From the NCBI GenBank assembly GCA_030490835.1, contig CM059971.1, positions 6,678,007-6,742,006 of the forward strand: 64,000 nucleotides of DNA, given 5' to 3'. The stretch is from Annona cherimola. Taxonomy: Eukaryota; Streptophyta; Magnoliopsida; Magnoliales; Annonaceae. Shown piece by piece: positions 11,028 to 22,765 of the stretch. The notes under the pieces were generated by a model. The model saw only the letters and a list, made by a program, of their open reading frames with translations, was not told the origin of the DNA and searched no databases. Both the position numbers and the translations under genes were made by a program. How positions within the stretch are numbered: the stretch's first letter is position 1; the number at the start of each line of letters is the position of its first letter.

Positions 11028-14000
11028 CTATCCGTACTCCCGCCCCGATTGAGGGGGATTAGGGAGAGAGTAGTCCGAGCAATTTATTGTCAAAAAATTG
11101 TCAGTACATAATTTCCCAACAATAGCTCGGGGTGGAACATCCCACCACACCCGAACATCCATAGAATCCATAGAAGAGTTGACCGTCAGCTCGGCTAAGG
11201 CATGAGCCACCTCATTACCTTGCCGCAGTACATGGTGGACCGAAAAAGAGGGTCTGTTAGCAAGAATGGTCCTAATATCAGAAATGATCCGACCAACCGG
11301 TGAGGAGACGGGATCAAGATTTAACAAAAAATTGCACAGTATAAGCGAATCCGTCTCAAATTGGGCGCTGCAAATGTCAAGCTGGATTGCCCAGTTCAGC
11401 CCAAGGAGGAAAGCAGAGGCTTCCCGGAAGAGCGGGTCAGTCACACCAGCCCGCCTCCAACCACACGCAGCAACAAAAGCACCCCTATAATCCCGAATAA
11501 CAGCTGCACAAGCATAAACCCCCGAATGCCCAATACCACGAGCATCCACATTAATCTTGAGGGAACCCGGTTGGGGTCTACGCCAGCGAGCCACCAGTTG
11601 TCTATCCATAAATCCCGAGCCCATGAGGGATTTGACATGCCGATGTTGGCAGAGGAAATCCGCACACCAAGCCAGCGTGCCAGAGAAACTGGGAGGCACC
11701 CCCTCTTCCCTGAATTTGTTTCGTATGTACCAGACTCTCCAGCAGCAGACAAGAAAGAGCATCAGCTCGTCATACCTGTTCATCCTCACCAGCCTCTTAA
11801 AACCAACAAGGACCGAACATCGAAGGGAAGGCAACCGGGCCGCCGTCCGACACATACCACCCGTCGCCGTACACGACATGAACAGATGATCAATGTCCTC
11901 CACCCCCCCTTACACAAAATACACGTTGGATCAATGTCAATGCCTCTACGGTGAAGGTTATGAAGAGTGGGGAGAGCGTTCAGTAGAAGTCTCCATCCAA
12001 AAATGATGACTTTACTAGGCAGTTTAGTTCTCCAGATGGCCTTAAAACACCCCGCAAAATCATCGAGAACCTCACCCGAGCACAACATCCTGTACGCCGA
12101 TTTGACAGAATACACTCCGTTCGGTTCGTGTGACCAGAACATGCGGTCCTCCACATCCCCCCGGGTGAGGGGTAACGCATTAATCTCCGGCCATCTCAAC
12201 TCACCAGCAACAGCCACAGCCCTGTCCTTGATCCACGTCTTCGATTCCCCGTCAATGAAATGGCTTACGGACACATTATCCGGAATGGACAGTGGAAGTG
12301 GTCCCGCCTTCTCCACCAAAGAATCCAACCAAAGATCAGAAAAAAACCCCACCCGCTGCCCATTGCCGATCCTCCATTTACATCCCCGCAGGATCACATC
12401 ACGAACCCGAAGAATACATTTCCAGGTAAAAGAATCGGATTGCGATGCTGTGCATGTCCATAAGTCAGAACGGGGGAAGTATCTGGCCTTCAGAACATTG
12501 TGGCAAAAAGAGTTGGTGGAGGATGCCAACCGCCAGACCTGTTTTGCCAGAAGTGCACAGTTGAACTTGTGGAAATCCCTGAATCCAAGACCACCCGATC
12601 TCTTAGGTTTGCAAACCTCTTTCCATGCGACCCAGCTCAACTTCCTTTTACCGTCCTTTTCTCCCCACCAAAACTTGCTGATCATTGCATTAAACTCCTT
12701 ACAGATTGATTTGGGAAGAAGGAAAATGCTCATCATGTACGAAGGAATCGCCTGGGCCACAGCTTTGATAAGAACCTTCTTCCCTCCCCAAGAAAGCAAC
12801 TTACCCTTCCACCCCTGAATGCGATGCCAGATGCGTTCTTTGAGGTTCTTAAAGATTCCCGCTTTTGATCTTCCGAGCCAAGCCGGGAGGCCCAAGTAGT
12901 GATTAAGCTCGCAACCCGCAGAGCCCAGCAGGTTGATCATTTCCCCCCTAGAGGAATCATCCATGTTCTTGCTAAAAAATACCGCCGTTTTTTCCACATT
13001 CACCACCTGGCCCGAAGAGGCCCCATATTGGCCAAGGATGCTCAAAAGATTTGTGATATCCTCGCTGACCGCCCTAATAAAAATAATTGCATCATCCGCA
13101 AACAACAGATGGGAGATGATAGGGCAGCACGCCTTCAGCCTGATACCCCGAATGGCCCCACAACCGATTGCACGACGGATTAACGCAGACAAGCCCTCCG
13201 CACAAATAAGGAACAAATAAGGAGAAAGAGGGTCACCCTGCCTGAGCCCCCTGTACGGTTGAAAGTACGAAGATTTGAAGCCGTTGACATTTACCCGATA
13301 CCGTACCGTCGAAAGGCATGCCATAATCCAGTTGATCCATTGCTGGCTAAAATTCATGGCTCCCAACATCTGACAAAGAAAGTTCCACTCAACACGATCA
13401 TAAGCTTTCGACATATCAAGCTTGATAGCCATCTCCTTCTTGCGTCCATATCTGCGGCTTCTAAGGGAGTGAATTGCTTCATACGCCAATAGCATGTTGT
13501 CCGTGATAAGTCTCCCCGGCACAAAAGCACTCTGCTCGACTCCGATAACATCATGAAGAACCACCTTGAGTCTATTAGCCAGAACTTTCGCCAAAATTTT
13601 ATATACCACGTTACATAGACTGATGGGCCTGAAATGTGATAAAGTTTGAGCCCCCGCCATCTTCGGAATGAGGACAATCGTGGTAGAGTTTGATTCCTTA
13701 ATCAGCTGACTCAGGCGAATCGGGTCACTTTCAGACATGAACAACCTGCACCACTTGATAATATCATCACCCACAATATCCCAATGCGCATGGTAGAAAC
13801 CGGCCGACATACCATCTGGACCCGGTGCTTTCGTAGGCCCCATAGCTCTGATAGCATTGGTAACCTCCACAGACTGCAAAGGCTTGATTAGAGATATGCG
13901 TTGCGTATTAGAGAGTTTTGTTGAGATCACATCCTCCAACCATGGCGCACGTTGGGGATTGGTAGAGGAGAAGATATCAGAGAAATGCCCCTTTGCCATC

Positions 14001-15173
14001 TCCAGCATCTGATCCTGGTCCGAGACCCGCCTTCCATTGCCATCCACCAAAGCCTCAATGAAATTTGTCCGGCGTCTATTTGATGCCGCCCGATGAAAAA
14101 AAGCCGTGTTTTTGTCCCCCGCCGTAAGCCAATGGGCTTTCGCCCTCAACCTCCAGAGTTGTTCCTCATCTTGCAGCAAAACGTTGATTTGGAACTTCAG
14201 TTTCTGTGCTTCCTCATCCCTCTCATCACAATGCCTCATACTCATGACAGCTTGTAGCTCCCTTCGTTTTCGCTCGATCGCTCGCCGGATATTACCTCTC
14301 TTCCTCCTGTTCCAAGAAGAGAGCGCACACCCGCACCTATTGAGCTTCCAAGAAATCCTTTCACCTGCAGATAAGAAAACATGAGAGTTTGAGGACCAAA
14401 CATTATGAATAATCGAGGTGGCCTCCATATCCCGTGCCCAGAACAGTTCGTATTTGAACTCCCACGGTGGTTTTCTTCTTCCCGCATTCGGGTTGAGCAA
14501 CAGCAAAATAGGAGAGTGGTCGGAGGTAGGTGCCACAAGGTGAGACACCTTGGCGTGAGGGAACAAATCCAACCAATCCCTAGTGGCAAAACCCCTATCG
14601 AGTCTTGCTTCCACCCTTTGCCTTCCCCTCCTATTGTTAGACCATGTCATAACGGGACCCATATGGCCCAAATCCAAAAGGTTACATCGATCCACAACAT
14701 CACAAAATTGGTCCATCTGTGCTTGGGGTCTCAGCCTCACACTACAGTACTCCCCAGGGCCCATAACTTCGTTGAAGTCTCCCATAACAATCCACGGGGT
14801 GCCCCCAACGGTGCTCAGCTGCTCGAGAACCCGCCAACTAGTGTGTCGAAGATGAGTTTCCGGGTGTCCATAGAATCCCGTGAACCGCCACCCCGCGAAA
14901 AACAGCATCAATATGATGGGGAGAGAAGCTTTTAACACTCGCGGGATGATCATTGCTCCATAACAAGGCCAAACCCCCCCTCCTATTCACCGGTGCCACA
15001 GCAAAACAACCTTCAAACTTTAGCCTTCTTCGGATGCCTTCCATTTCGTTTGGGGTACACTTTGTTTCACTGAGGAAGACCAAACAGGGAACTTGCTTCC
15101 TGACCAAATCAAGAAGACTTCGAACTGCTCGTGGGTTCCCAAGCCCACGACAGTTCCATGCAATGAGAGCCAT
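11028..15173 (-). pseudogene. LINE 1 ORF2: endonuclease, reverse transcriptase, RNase H, two frameshifts
   Basis: ORF2 carries out target-primed reverse transcription. In order: an APE-type endonuclease (WNCRGLGNP, SETKC, WIVMGDFNE, SDHSPI), a reverse transcriptase (KAPGPDGMSAGFY, FRPISLCNVVYK, KLDMSKAYDRVEW, GLRQGDPLSPYLF, HLLFADDAIIF), a zf-RVT block (LPSKVIIFGWRLLLNALPTL, then DPTCILC), and an RNase H-like domain (LKINVDARG, FREASAFLLGLNWA, FETDSLILCNFL, GNEVAHALAEL). The ATG at 15173 follows the ORF1 stop by one base. Frame breaks lie near 14900, where HHIDAVFRG should continue into WRFTGFYGHPE, and near 11905 in a G7 run between CILC and DIDHLFMSC. The 3.2-kb central frame is open. It would encode a complete enzyme if the two single-base indels are errors. 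Confidence 0.9.
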
Positions 15174-15174
15174 G

Positions 15175-16838
15175 TCAGTCGAGGCGGGGTTGTGAGCTCA
15201 TCACAACCTCCACCTCGTCCGAATTGAAATTTGTTGCACTCTTTCCCCTTTTCACCAACTCCCCTTGGTTCACAAAAGTTTTGGGGAGAAGCCTCTTCCT
15301 TCCCCTTGTAGGGTTACCATGCAGATCCGCCTTCAATTCCATCGCAAGTCCTCTTGCAGCAGTCCTCTTCCATTTGCCTCTCTTACGCCTAGGTAGTTTC
15401 ATTTCCCGCTGTGAACAGTCCCCTCCCCCTTGGGCAGTGACTGCCACCTGAACTGGCAGGTTTGAAACAGTCCAGATATCTGCTTGCTTATCAGTTTGAG
15501 TAATCATCACATCCACAAGCTGTTCGGGGCCCCCATCACCTCCCATAAGCATTGGATTGTCCCCCTCAGTCCACCTGGAAGGCCTCTCAAAATCCCACCC
15601 AGAAGCCTCCACAAAACGATCACCCCGCTGGCCATCAGTCCCCATCGGTTGCTGTCCTCCAGCCCCCTTACCCAGCTCTTCAACCAGCAGACAGTCCTCT
15701 TGCAACTCCTTCCTTGTGAGCCCCCGCCCAACAGGAGATCCACCCATTCTGACCCTTGTCCCGACAGCACTCGATGTCTCTGCCATCAAGGAGGATCGTG
15801 AATGGCTGACGATACCAGCAGGTGCTAGCTCATTCAGGTTTCTCCCACGATACCTGTCCATTCTGCCTCTGTTTCCCTCCTCTGAGTTGACAGCAGCTCC
15901 TTGAGTCATGGCCCTTGTCGCCCCTGTAAGCTGTACCTCCCCCTCCTCAACACAAACCTCTTCCCTCCGTGCTTCCCTGTTGCTGTCCGGTATAAGCTCC
16001 CTATACTCATTAGATGATCCCCCCATACTGTCCTCCGAAACCCCCAAATACTTCATAGGGGCGGCCCTATTGCCATTGTAGAATTCTGTTCTCAACTGTA
16101 GAGGCCTCACTCCACTTCGCAACCAGCTGCCATAAGGCATTTCTGCCTCTGAAAGTGGCTTGGGTAACTGAGTAGATCTTGGACATTCACGGTGGGGGTG
16201 TCCCATGATACCACATAGATAACAAAAAATTGGCAATTTGTCATATTGGAAGGAGATCCACTTCCTGTGTTGGGCTCCTACTTGAATGAACATCCCCTTC
16301 TGAGGGGCTCCCTACAATCGATCACCACTTTGATTTTTAGTTCAGTTTCTGTGGCAACCAAATCCGTCATTTCTTCAAAGGAGCTGCCAATGCTTCGCCC
16401 CAACCTCTCCTTTGCAACAATAAAAGGCACCCCGCCGATCTGGATCCATACGGGCGTTTTTACAAGCTGAATGTGTGCAAGATCAACCTCTTCCTTGAGC
16501 TCCGAAATGAGAACCAGATTCCTCTCAAAGGTCCATGGTCTGCCATGCAGAATACGGTCCAAGTCTTCGTGATCCGAGAAAGACATCTGATAAAGATTCT
16601 CCCCCACCTCGATGAAGAAACACGAGCTGCTGACCCTCCATAGCCTCTTCATCATATTCTTAAAGAGCTCCTTGTTGTAAGTTTTCGACGTCCAGAGTGA
16701 GCATATGATGGCTGCGTCCCCTGCTGGCTTAATCTTCTTCAATGCCTCCTCTGATATGGACAGAGTTTGGAGTTCCGAACCCAGTAAGTCTCCCATGTTC
16801 GGGTTCATCCTGCCACAGGAACACGTCCAATCCCCCAA
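15175..16838 (-). pseudogene. LINE 1 ORF1: DUF4283/zinc-knuckle RNA-binding protein, one frameshift
   Basis: ORF1 of plant L1 elements is an RNA-binding protein that packages the element's RNA. The first part (16838-16278) shows the DUF4283-like domain, with the GRPWTFERNLVLI block and a conserved DCREPLRRG end. The reading then shifts to a second frame (from about 16293 to 15175), which continues MFIQVGAQHRKWISF and a CX2CX4HX4C knuckle, CYLCGIMGHPHREC, about 15 residues later. The C-terminal half is polar and basic, with RKRGKWKR near the end. The second LINE reads through the junction in one frame (RRGMFIQ), so element 1 lacks one base in the AGAAGGGGATG run near 16290. The start at 16838 was chosen as the first ATG preceding the shared GDLLGSELQT block. 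Confidence 0.85.
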
Positions 16839-17002
16839 CTATCTCAGCTTCCACCCACTCCCAATCCGCTCTTGAAAGAAAAAACGCCGCAGCTCCCCCG
16901 ACTCCGGCGAGCAGTACACCCCTCACCCACAACCGAGCGCGACTAAATCGCCAGTCGGTTTACAGGGGAGGGACCAAGTCAAGAGGGATAATATCGCCTT
17001 TT

Positions 17003-18272
17003 AGTATTGGTTAACAAACTGTACTAATTAACATGCTAATATTGAGGTTATGTTTAGTAGACCAACTAGCATAATCTGCTAAACAATCGGATATGACTGT
17101 TGCCATAAGATAGAGCAAATACTCTCGAAATTCGCATCCACATGATCAGCCCCCTTAAAAGATCAAAAAGTTTGGATCAAACATCAGACTTCCTCGTTCC
17201 CACCAAGAAATTGAATTCTAGTCAGGGTCTAGCTAACTCTGGAACGGATAAATGGAGCAAGTATGGTAGCAGCTTAAAAAAAATATATTCATTAACATCT
17301 GAAAGAGGCTGATCGCTCCACTTGGAGGAGGAAAATCTATTTCAGCATGGTTGTAAATAATTACCATACAAATAAAAGACAATAGCGACCAATATGATTA
17401 AATGAACTCCCAAGTGCATGTATGGTCATATGAACTAAAAATAAAAAAAGACGCAAGAAAAAAAGAAGAAGAAAGAATCGAACCTCGTCAAGTGCGTAAG
17501 CCGCCGGTGCTCCAGATCCGAAGTTCTGAACTGTTCTCAAAAGCGAAACTTATCCGTGGAAATATAAAGGGATATACTGGGTTGTTCTTGTCCACGGTGC
17601 AACATCCTTAACTGGGGTCATCTCACTAATGAAATAAATATCTACTCCACCACTTACATTTAGATTTATTATTTGAATAAATATATCATTTTGATCAAAA
17701 TCAAAACATGCACACAGACATCATCAGCAAAGGTGTAAAATCAACGTAATGATAAAATTATTTAGTTTAGATGTAATTTTCAAACTTGTTAGATTAAAAT
17801 CTAAACCGTATAAAACACTATTTTCGTGTAGATAAATGATCGTCTAAAGTTTTATAAGATCCCAATATATCTGTAGATGAAGTTAAGTATTTTTTTTAGA
17901 ATTTACGCACACATCTTTACTCGAGTACCACCCAATACGATTCCAATTGACATAATTTTTTGGCATTATTCTAGAAAATCTCCATTACTAAATAATGTGA
18001 CAGGTTGGATTTTATTTTAACCATCAAAATTGGACCCCTCATGAGATTTTGCACCGAAGCGTATCCCACCTAGCATGCAATATATTGTTGCCGACGCCAA
18101 TGCACGCCTCAGCAGCCCACCAATAATTCAGTAGAGCATGTTTCAAAAAATAAATAAATAAAAAGTTCAGTAGAGCATTGACTGGACTTGGGTATGCGTC
18201 CCTACTCGTTTACCATTCATTCTTCTGCTCTGTTTGGTCGAGCGTTTCCATGCACTTAACTTCACCGGAACT
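17003..18272. other. Non-coding interval, diverged copy of the window start
   Basis: About 17480-17860 and 17920-18090 match parts of 105-1262 and 1800-2060 in order, including GGTGTAAAATCAA and AATAATGTGACAGGTTGGATTTT. The GC-richer patch at 17470-17540 holds a B-box-like string when read on the minus strand (GAGGTTCGATTC followed by a T-rich tail), which could hint at a SINE, but no A box was found. No gene is recognised. Confidence 0.5.
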
Positions 18273-18275
18273 CTA

Positions 18276-18547
18276 GGGAGACGTTTGGGAATGTAAAAGT
18301 TGTGGGAAATATGGTATTTGGTGGGTATAGAAAATTGAATATTTTAGAAGTTGTGTGATTGATATGAAATGATAGGGATAAAGTTGGAATAAATAGGTTT
18401 GTTAGAAAGTAGTTGATAGGAAAAATGATTAGACCAGAGGGGTAAAAGTGGAAAAATGTAATGCTTGATCGATGGATGATGTGCTTTGAAACCTGTGCTC
18501 TCACAAATTCACTCTCATATTTCCCACATGAGATTTCCAAACATCCC
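18276..18547. mobile_element. Harbinger/Tourist-type MITE, 272 bp
   Basis: Terminal inverted repeats begin GGGAGACGTTTGG and end CCAAACATCCC, with further inverted similarity inside (TTGTGGGAAAT / ATTTCCCACATG). A 3-bp TSD, CTA, lies at 18273-18275 and 18548-18550. Both the TIR form and the 3-bp target fit PIF/Harbinger MITEs. The body is shared with the copy at 31198-31471 (GATTGATATGAAATGATA, GGAAAAATGATT). It encodes nothing; the minus-strand frame across it is incidental. Confidence 0.85.
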
Positions 18548-18639
18548 CTAGATTTGGTTATTTTCAAGTCAGTTTGGCTGAAACATTAAACCATAGTTTT
18601 TTTTTTTTTTTGATAGAAAGAAAGAACCACTCTATCCCT

Positions 18640-21600
18640 CTTCCCCTTCAAGATTAAAGGGATTAGGAATAGAGTAATCCAAATTTGACATTTTCAAAAA
18701 ATTATCTGTTCAGATTTTCCCACAAATAGCCTGTGGGAGGTTGCCCCACCAACACTGGTGGTTCAGAGGAGATACAACAACTAATTCGACTAAAGAATGA
18801 GCAAGTGTATTTCTTTGCCGAAGAACATGATGGACCGAAAAAGAAGCAATGGCATTGAGTATGTTCCTGCTTCATCAATAATAAAGCCCACTTGGGAGGA
18901 AATGGGTTCACTATTGGACAAATAGTTACATAATATGAGTGAATCCGTTTCAATCTGTGCCCGTCTAGCATTAATCCGAAGCGCCCATTTCAGCCCCAAT
19001 AAAAAAGTCGTAGCCTCCATGTATAACGGTTTCATAACACCCACTTGTTTCCACCCCCTTGCTGCAACAAATACGCCCTGGGAGTTTCTAATGACATCTG
19101 CACATCCGAAAAAATCAAATCCCCATGACTACAAGCGTTTGCATTTATCTTGACAAACCCCGTCGGCGGTTTGGACCAACGGGGCACCAAGGGTCTGTCC
19201 AGGAGACCCGTATGAACAAGCATATTAGCGCTCCTAAACTGGTTGGAGAACTCCAAACACCATGCCAATGTGTCTGTGAATGTTGATTGAAGTCCCTCCT
19301 CTCTGACCTTGTTTCGTAAATACCATATCCGCCAGCAGCATAGGATGAAGAAAGAAAGGTCCTCATGCCTGTTTTCCTGCACCAAGGTCTCCAATATCTC
19401 CCCAATAGTTATCTCCTGGATAACCAACCTTGCTGCTTTCCAACAAATCCCTTCAGTCTTTGCACATCTTAGGAACAAGTGATTTGCATCTTCGGGATCG
19501 TTCATGCACAACACACAGCGAGGGTCCACGACAATGCCCCTGTGAGACAAATTTAGAAATGTTGGAAGGGCATTCTTGACAAGTCTCCATCCAAAATTTT
19601 GACCTTACTTGGGAGTTTCATCCGCCATATTGCCCTATAACAACCAGAAGGGGATTGGTTGTCATCATCAGAGGATAATAATCTGTAGGCCGACTTGACC
19701 GTGTAGAAGCCATTTGGTTCATGCTTCCAAAATATGTGATCCTCCACATTCCCATGAGGAAGGGGAATCCGATTAACCATTTGCCGTGAAGATTCACCAG
19801 CGGCCGCCACCACCCGGTCCTTGTTCCATGAATTTGTGTCGCTGTGAATAAAGTAACTGACCCGCACATCTTCTTGGATTGATGAAGGAAGAGGTCCTGC
19901 TTTCTCAATCGTTGAATCGAGCCAGCAATCTGCAAAAAACTTAACTTGCTCCCATCTCCAATTCTCCATTTGCAGCCCATTTGAATCACATCACGCGCCT
20001 TCAGAACACTTTTCTAGGTATAAGAATCGTATGGCCTTGCCTTACATGTCCAAATGTCTGAGTTTGGAAAGTATCTGGCGTTGAGAACTTTGTAGCATAA
20101 AGATGTGTTAGTCGATACTAACCTCCATACCTGCTTTGCCAGAAGAGCATAATTGAATTTATGGAGATCCCTAAATCCAATACCACCCGATCGCTTCGGC
20201 TTACACATGTCCTTCCATGCCACCCAGCTTAGTTTCATTTTTCCATTCTTTTCTCTCCACCAAAATTTGCTTATCATCCCATTAATGTCATTACAAAAGG
20301 ATTTGGGCAGTAAAAAGATACTCATAGTATATGAAGGAATAGCCTGCGCTACTGCCTTGATTAACACCTCTTTTCCACCTCACGAGAGCAACTTTCCTTT
20401 CCATCCTTGCAATCGAATCCAGATGCGTTCTTTAAGGCCCTTGAATATTCCAACTTTGGATCTTCCGAGCCACGCCGGTAGGCCAAGATATTGATGGAAA
20501 TCATGTCCCACAGACCCTAGAAGTTGGATCATCTCCCTCCTTGCATAACTATCCACATTATTGCTGAAGAAAACCGCAGTTTTGTCAACATTTACCATTT
20601 GACCTGAGGACGCCGCATATTGATCAAGAATGTCCAAAAAATTCCTTACATCTGTCTCCTCCGCTCTAAGGAAGATAATTGCATCATCCGCAAATAGTAG
20701 ATGAGTAATGGTTGGGCCCTGAGGTTGAAGTCTCATACCATGAATTGCACCACTAGCGGCAGCAGAAGAAATCAGTGCAGACAGACCCTCTGCGCATAGT
20801 AGAAAAAGGTATGGAGAAAGCGGATCTCCCTGCCTTAACCCCCTTTGAGGTTGGAAGTATGAAGATTTGAAGCCGTTTACATTGACTCTGTACCTGAACG
20901 TCGTAATGCAGCTCATGATCCAATTGATCCACCCCAAGCTAAAGTTCATAGTCTCCATCATCCTTTTGAGGAAGTTCCAATCAACCCGGTCATAGGCCTT
21001 TGAAATATCTAACTTAATAGTCATCTCTTGCTTTCGCCCTTTCTTGTGTTTCCGAAGTGAATGGATTGCTTCATAGGCTATCAACATGTTATCAGTGATA
21101 AGCCTTTGAGGCACAAAAGCACTTTATTCTTCTCCAATGATATCATGGAGCACCAATTTAAGTCTGTTTGCTAGGACCTTTGCCAAGACTTTATAGACCA
21201 TATAGCATAGGCTAATCGGTCTAAACTGAGATAATACATTGGCTCTAGTCCTTTTTGAGATCAAAATTAGTGTAGTTGAGTTTGCCTCCCTGACATGCCT
21301 GTGTAGATTGGCGGGGTTGCTCTCTTCCATAAACATCTTGCACCACTTGATGATTTCTCTATCCACAATGTTCCAGTGCTTTTGATAGAATCCCGCCGAC
21401 ATGCCATCTGGGCCTGGGGCCTTAGTGGGACTCATTCCTTTAACTGCAGTGATAACCTCCTCATTCTGCAAAGGTTTGGTTAAGGACATCTTTTGCTCTT
21501 CAGAAATTTGCCTTGTGATGACATTTTCAATCCATGGCCCCTCCCTATGTTCTGATACAGAATAGATCTCCGAGAAGTGATTAACAGCCATATCCATCAA

Positions 21601-22764
21601 CTGATCCTGGTCCCTAACCCATCCGTCGTTCCAGTCCCTCAATGCCTCTATGAAATTAGTACGTTGTCTGTTAGAGGCAATGCAATGGAAAAACCCGGTA
21701 TTTTTGTCTCCCCCCTGAAGCCAATGTAACTTTGCTCTCATTCTCCAAATCTGCTTCTCATCTTCCAACAAAGGATTGATCTTGGATTTTAGCTTCTGCA
21801 TAGCTTCATCCCTTGTGTCGCTAGGCCTCATACCCATAATAGATTGAAGCTCCCTCTACTTATGCTTGATTGCCTTCCGGAGATTTCCTCTCCTCCATCG
21901 GTTCCATTTGGACAGTTCGATGCCACACCGTTTAATCTTCCATGAAAGTTGTTCATTATTGTTCAAAGCCATTGGCGGTTCAAACTCCCAAACCTGGTGA
22001 ACAATTCTATTAGCCTCTTTATGTCGAGCCCAAAAGAGCTCATATTTGAATTCCCATGGCAGTTTCCTCCTTCTAACATTTGAATCAAGAACTAGTAAAA
22101 TGGGGCAGTGGTCTGATGTGGGAGCTGATAGATGATTGATTTTTGCATATGAGAATAGGTTCATCCAAGATAAAGATGCAAGCCCCCTGTCTAACTTCAC
22201 TTCCACCTGTTGCTGTCCCCTTCTGTTATTTTTTCATGTCATAGTCGAACCAGAAATGCCAATATCCAACAAATTACATCTGTCTATGGTCTCACAAAAA
22301 AGGTCCATTCATGTCTGGGGGCGAGTCCTCCCACTAATATATTCACTCGGGCCCAATACTTCATTGAAATCTCCCACAACTAGCCATGGATCACCCCTCC
22401 CATTGCATAGTGATTTGAGAATGTTCCAGCTTTGGTATTGGTGGTGAGTTTCAGGATGGCCATAGAAACCTGTGAATCGCCAACCAAGAAAATCTGCATC
22501 AATATGGTGGGAAGAAAAGCTCTTGATGCACGCTGGTTTATCGTTATTCCATAACAGAGCCAAGCCTCCCCTTCTAGCATTTGGTTCCACAACAAAACAA
22601 CCATCAAACTTAAGTCTTCTTCTGATGCCCTCCATCTCTTTTGAGTTACATTTCATTTCACAAAGGAAGACTAAACTGGAATTTTGTTTCCTGACTAAAT
22701 CAAGAAGGCTACGAATCGCACGTGGGTTCCCAAGCCCACGGCAATTCCAAGCAAGTAGGGCCAT
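18640..22764 (-). pseudogene. LINE 2 ORF2: endonuclease, reverse transcriptase, RNase H, heavily broken
   Basis: The ATG at 22764 follows the ORF1 TAA by one base. Recognisable blocks in order: WNCRGLGNP and WLVVGDFNE (endonuclease), TKAPGPDGMSAGFY, KLDISKAYDRVDW, GLRQGDPLSPYLF and LLFADDAIIF (RT), DPRCVLC (zf-RVT), and ETDSLILCNYL (RNase H). In-frame stops occur among other places after GRTRPQT, after KHK (near 21855), before SAFVP (21121-21123), after GKLLS (Trp to stop), and after DSYT (Trp to stop, near 20013). Frameshifts lie near 19945, 19553 and 18850. The 3' boundary is approximate. Non-functional. Confidence 0.9.
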
Positions 22765-22765
22765 A

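Larger units (their letters stand above)
11007..16986 (-). mobile_element. LINE (L1 type) element 1, near complete
   Basis: The minus-strand non-LTR retrotransposon is about 5.98 kb. It has a 16-bp perfect TSD GATAATATCGCCTTTT at 10991-11006 and 16987-17002. Its 3' end is an A-tail (T-run on the plus strand, 11003-11010; the exact junction is ambiguous because the TSD also ends in T). The order is a 5' leader of about 150 bp, ORF1 (15175-16838), one spacer base, ORF2 (11028-15173), and a 3' leader of only about 20 bp before the A-tail. The 5' leader holds CTGGCGATTTAGTCGCGC (inverse at 16937-16954), also present in the second LINE. Three single-base frameshifts are the only obvious defects, so the insertion is young or the defects are assembly errors. 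Confidence 0.95.

Noticed and set aside
11266..14935. Several long plus-strand reading frames, up to 283 residues
   Set aside because: They are antisense to the LINE ORF2, whose minus-strand frame shows all RT and endonuclease motifs; the plus-strand translations match no family.
17465..17500. B-box-like GAGGTTCGATTC with T-rich tail (minus strand) as a SINE or tRNA
   Set aside because: No A box, no cloverleaf and no TSD was found; the patch is better explained as part of the repeat shared with the window start.
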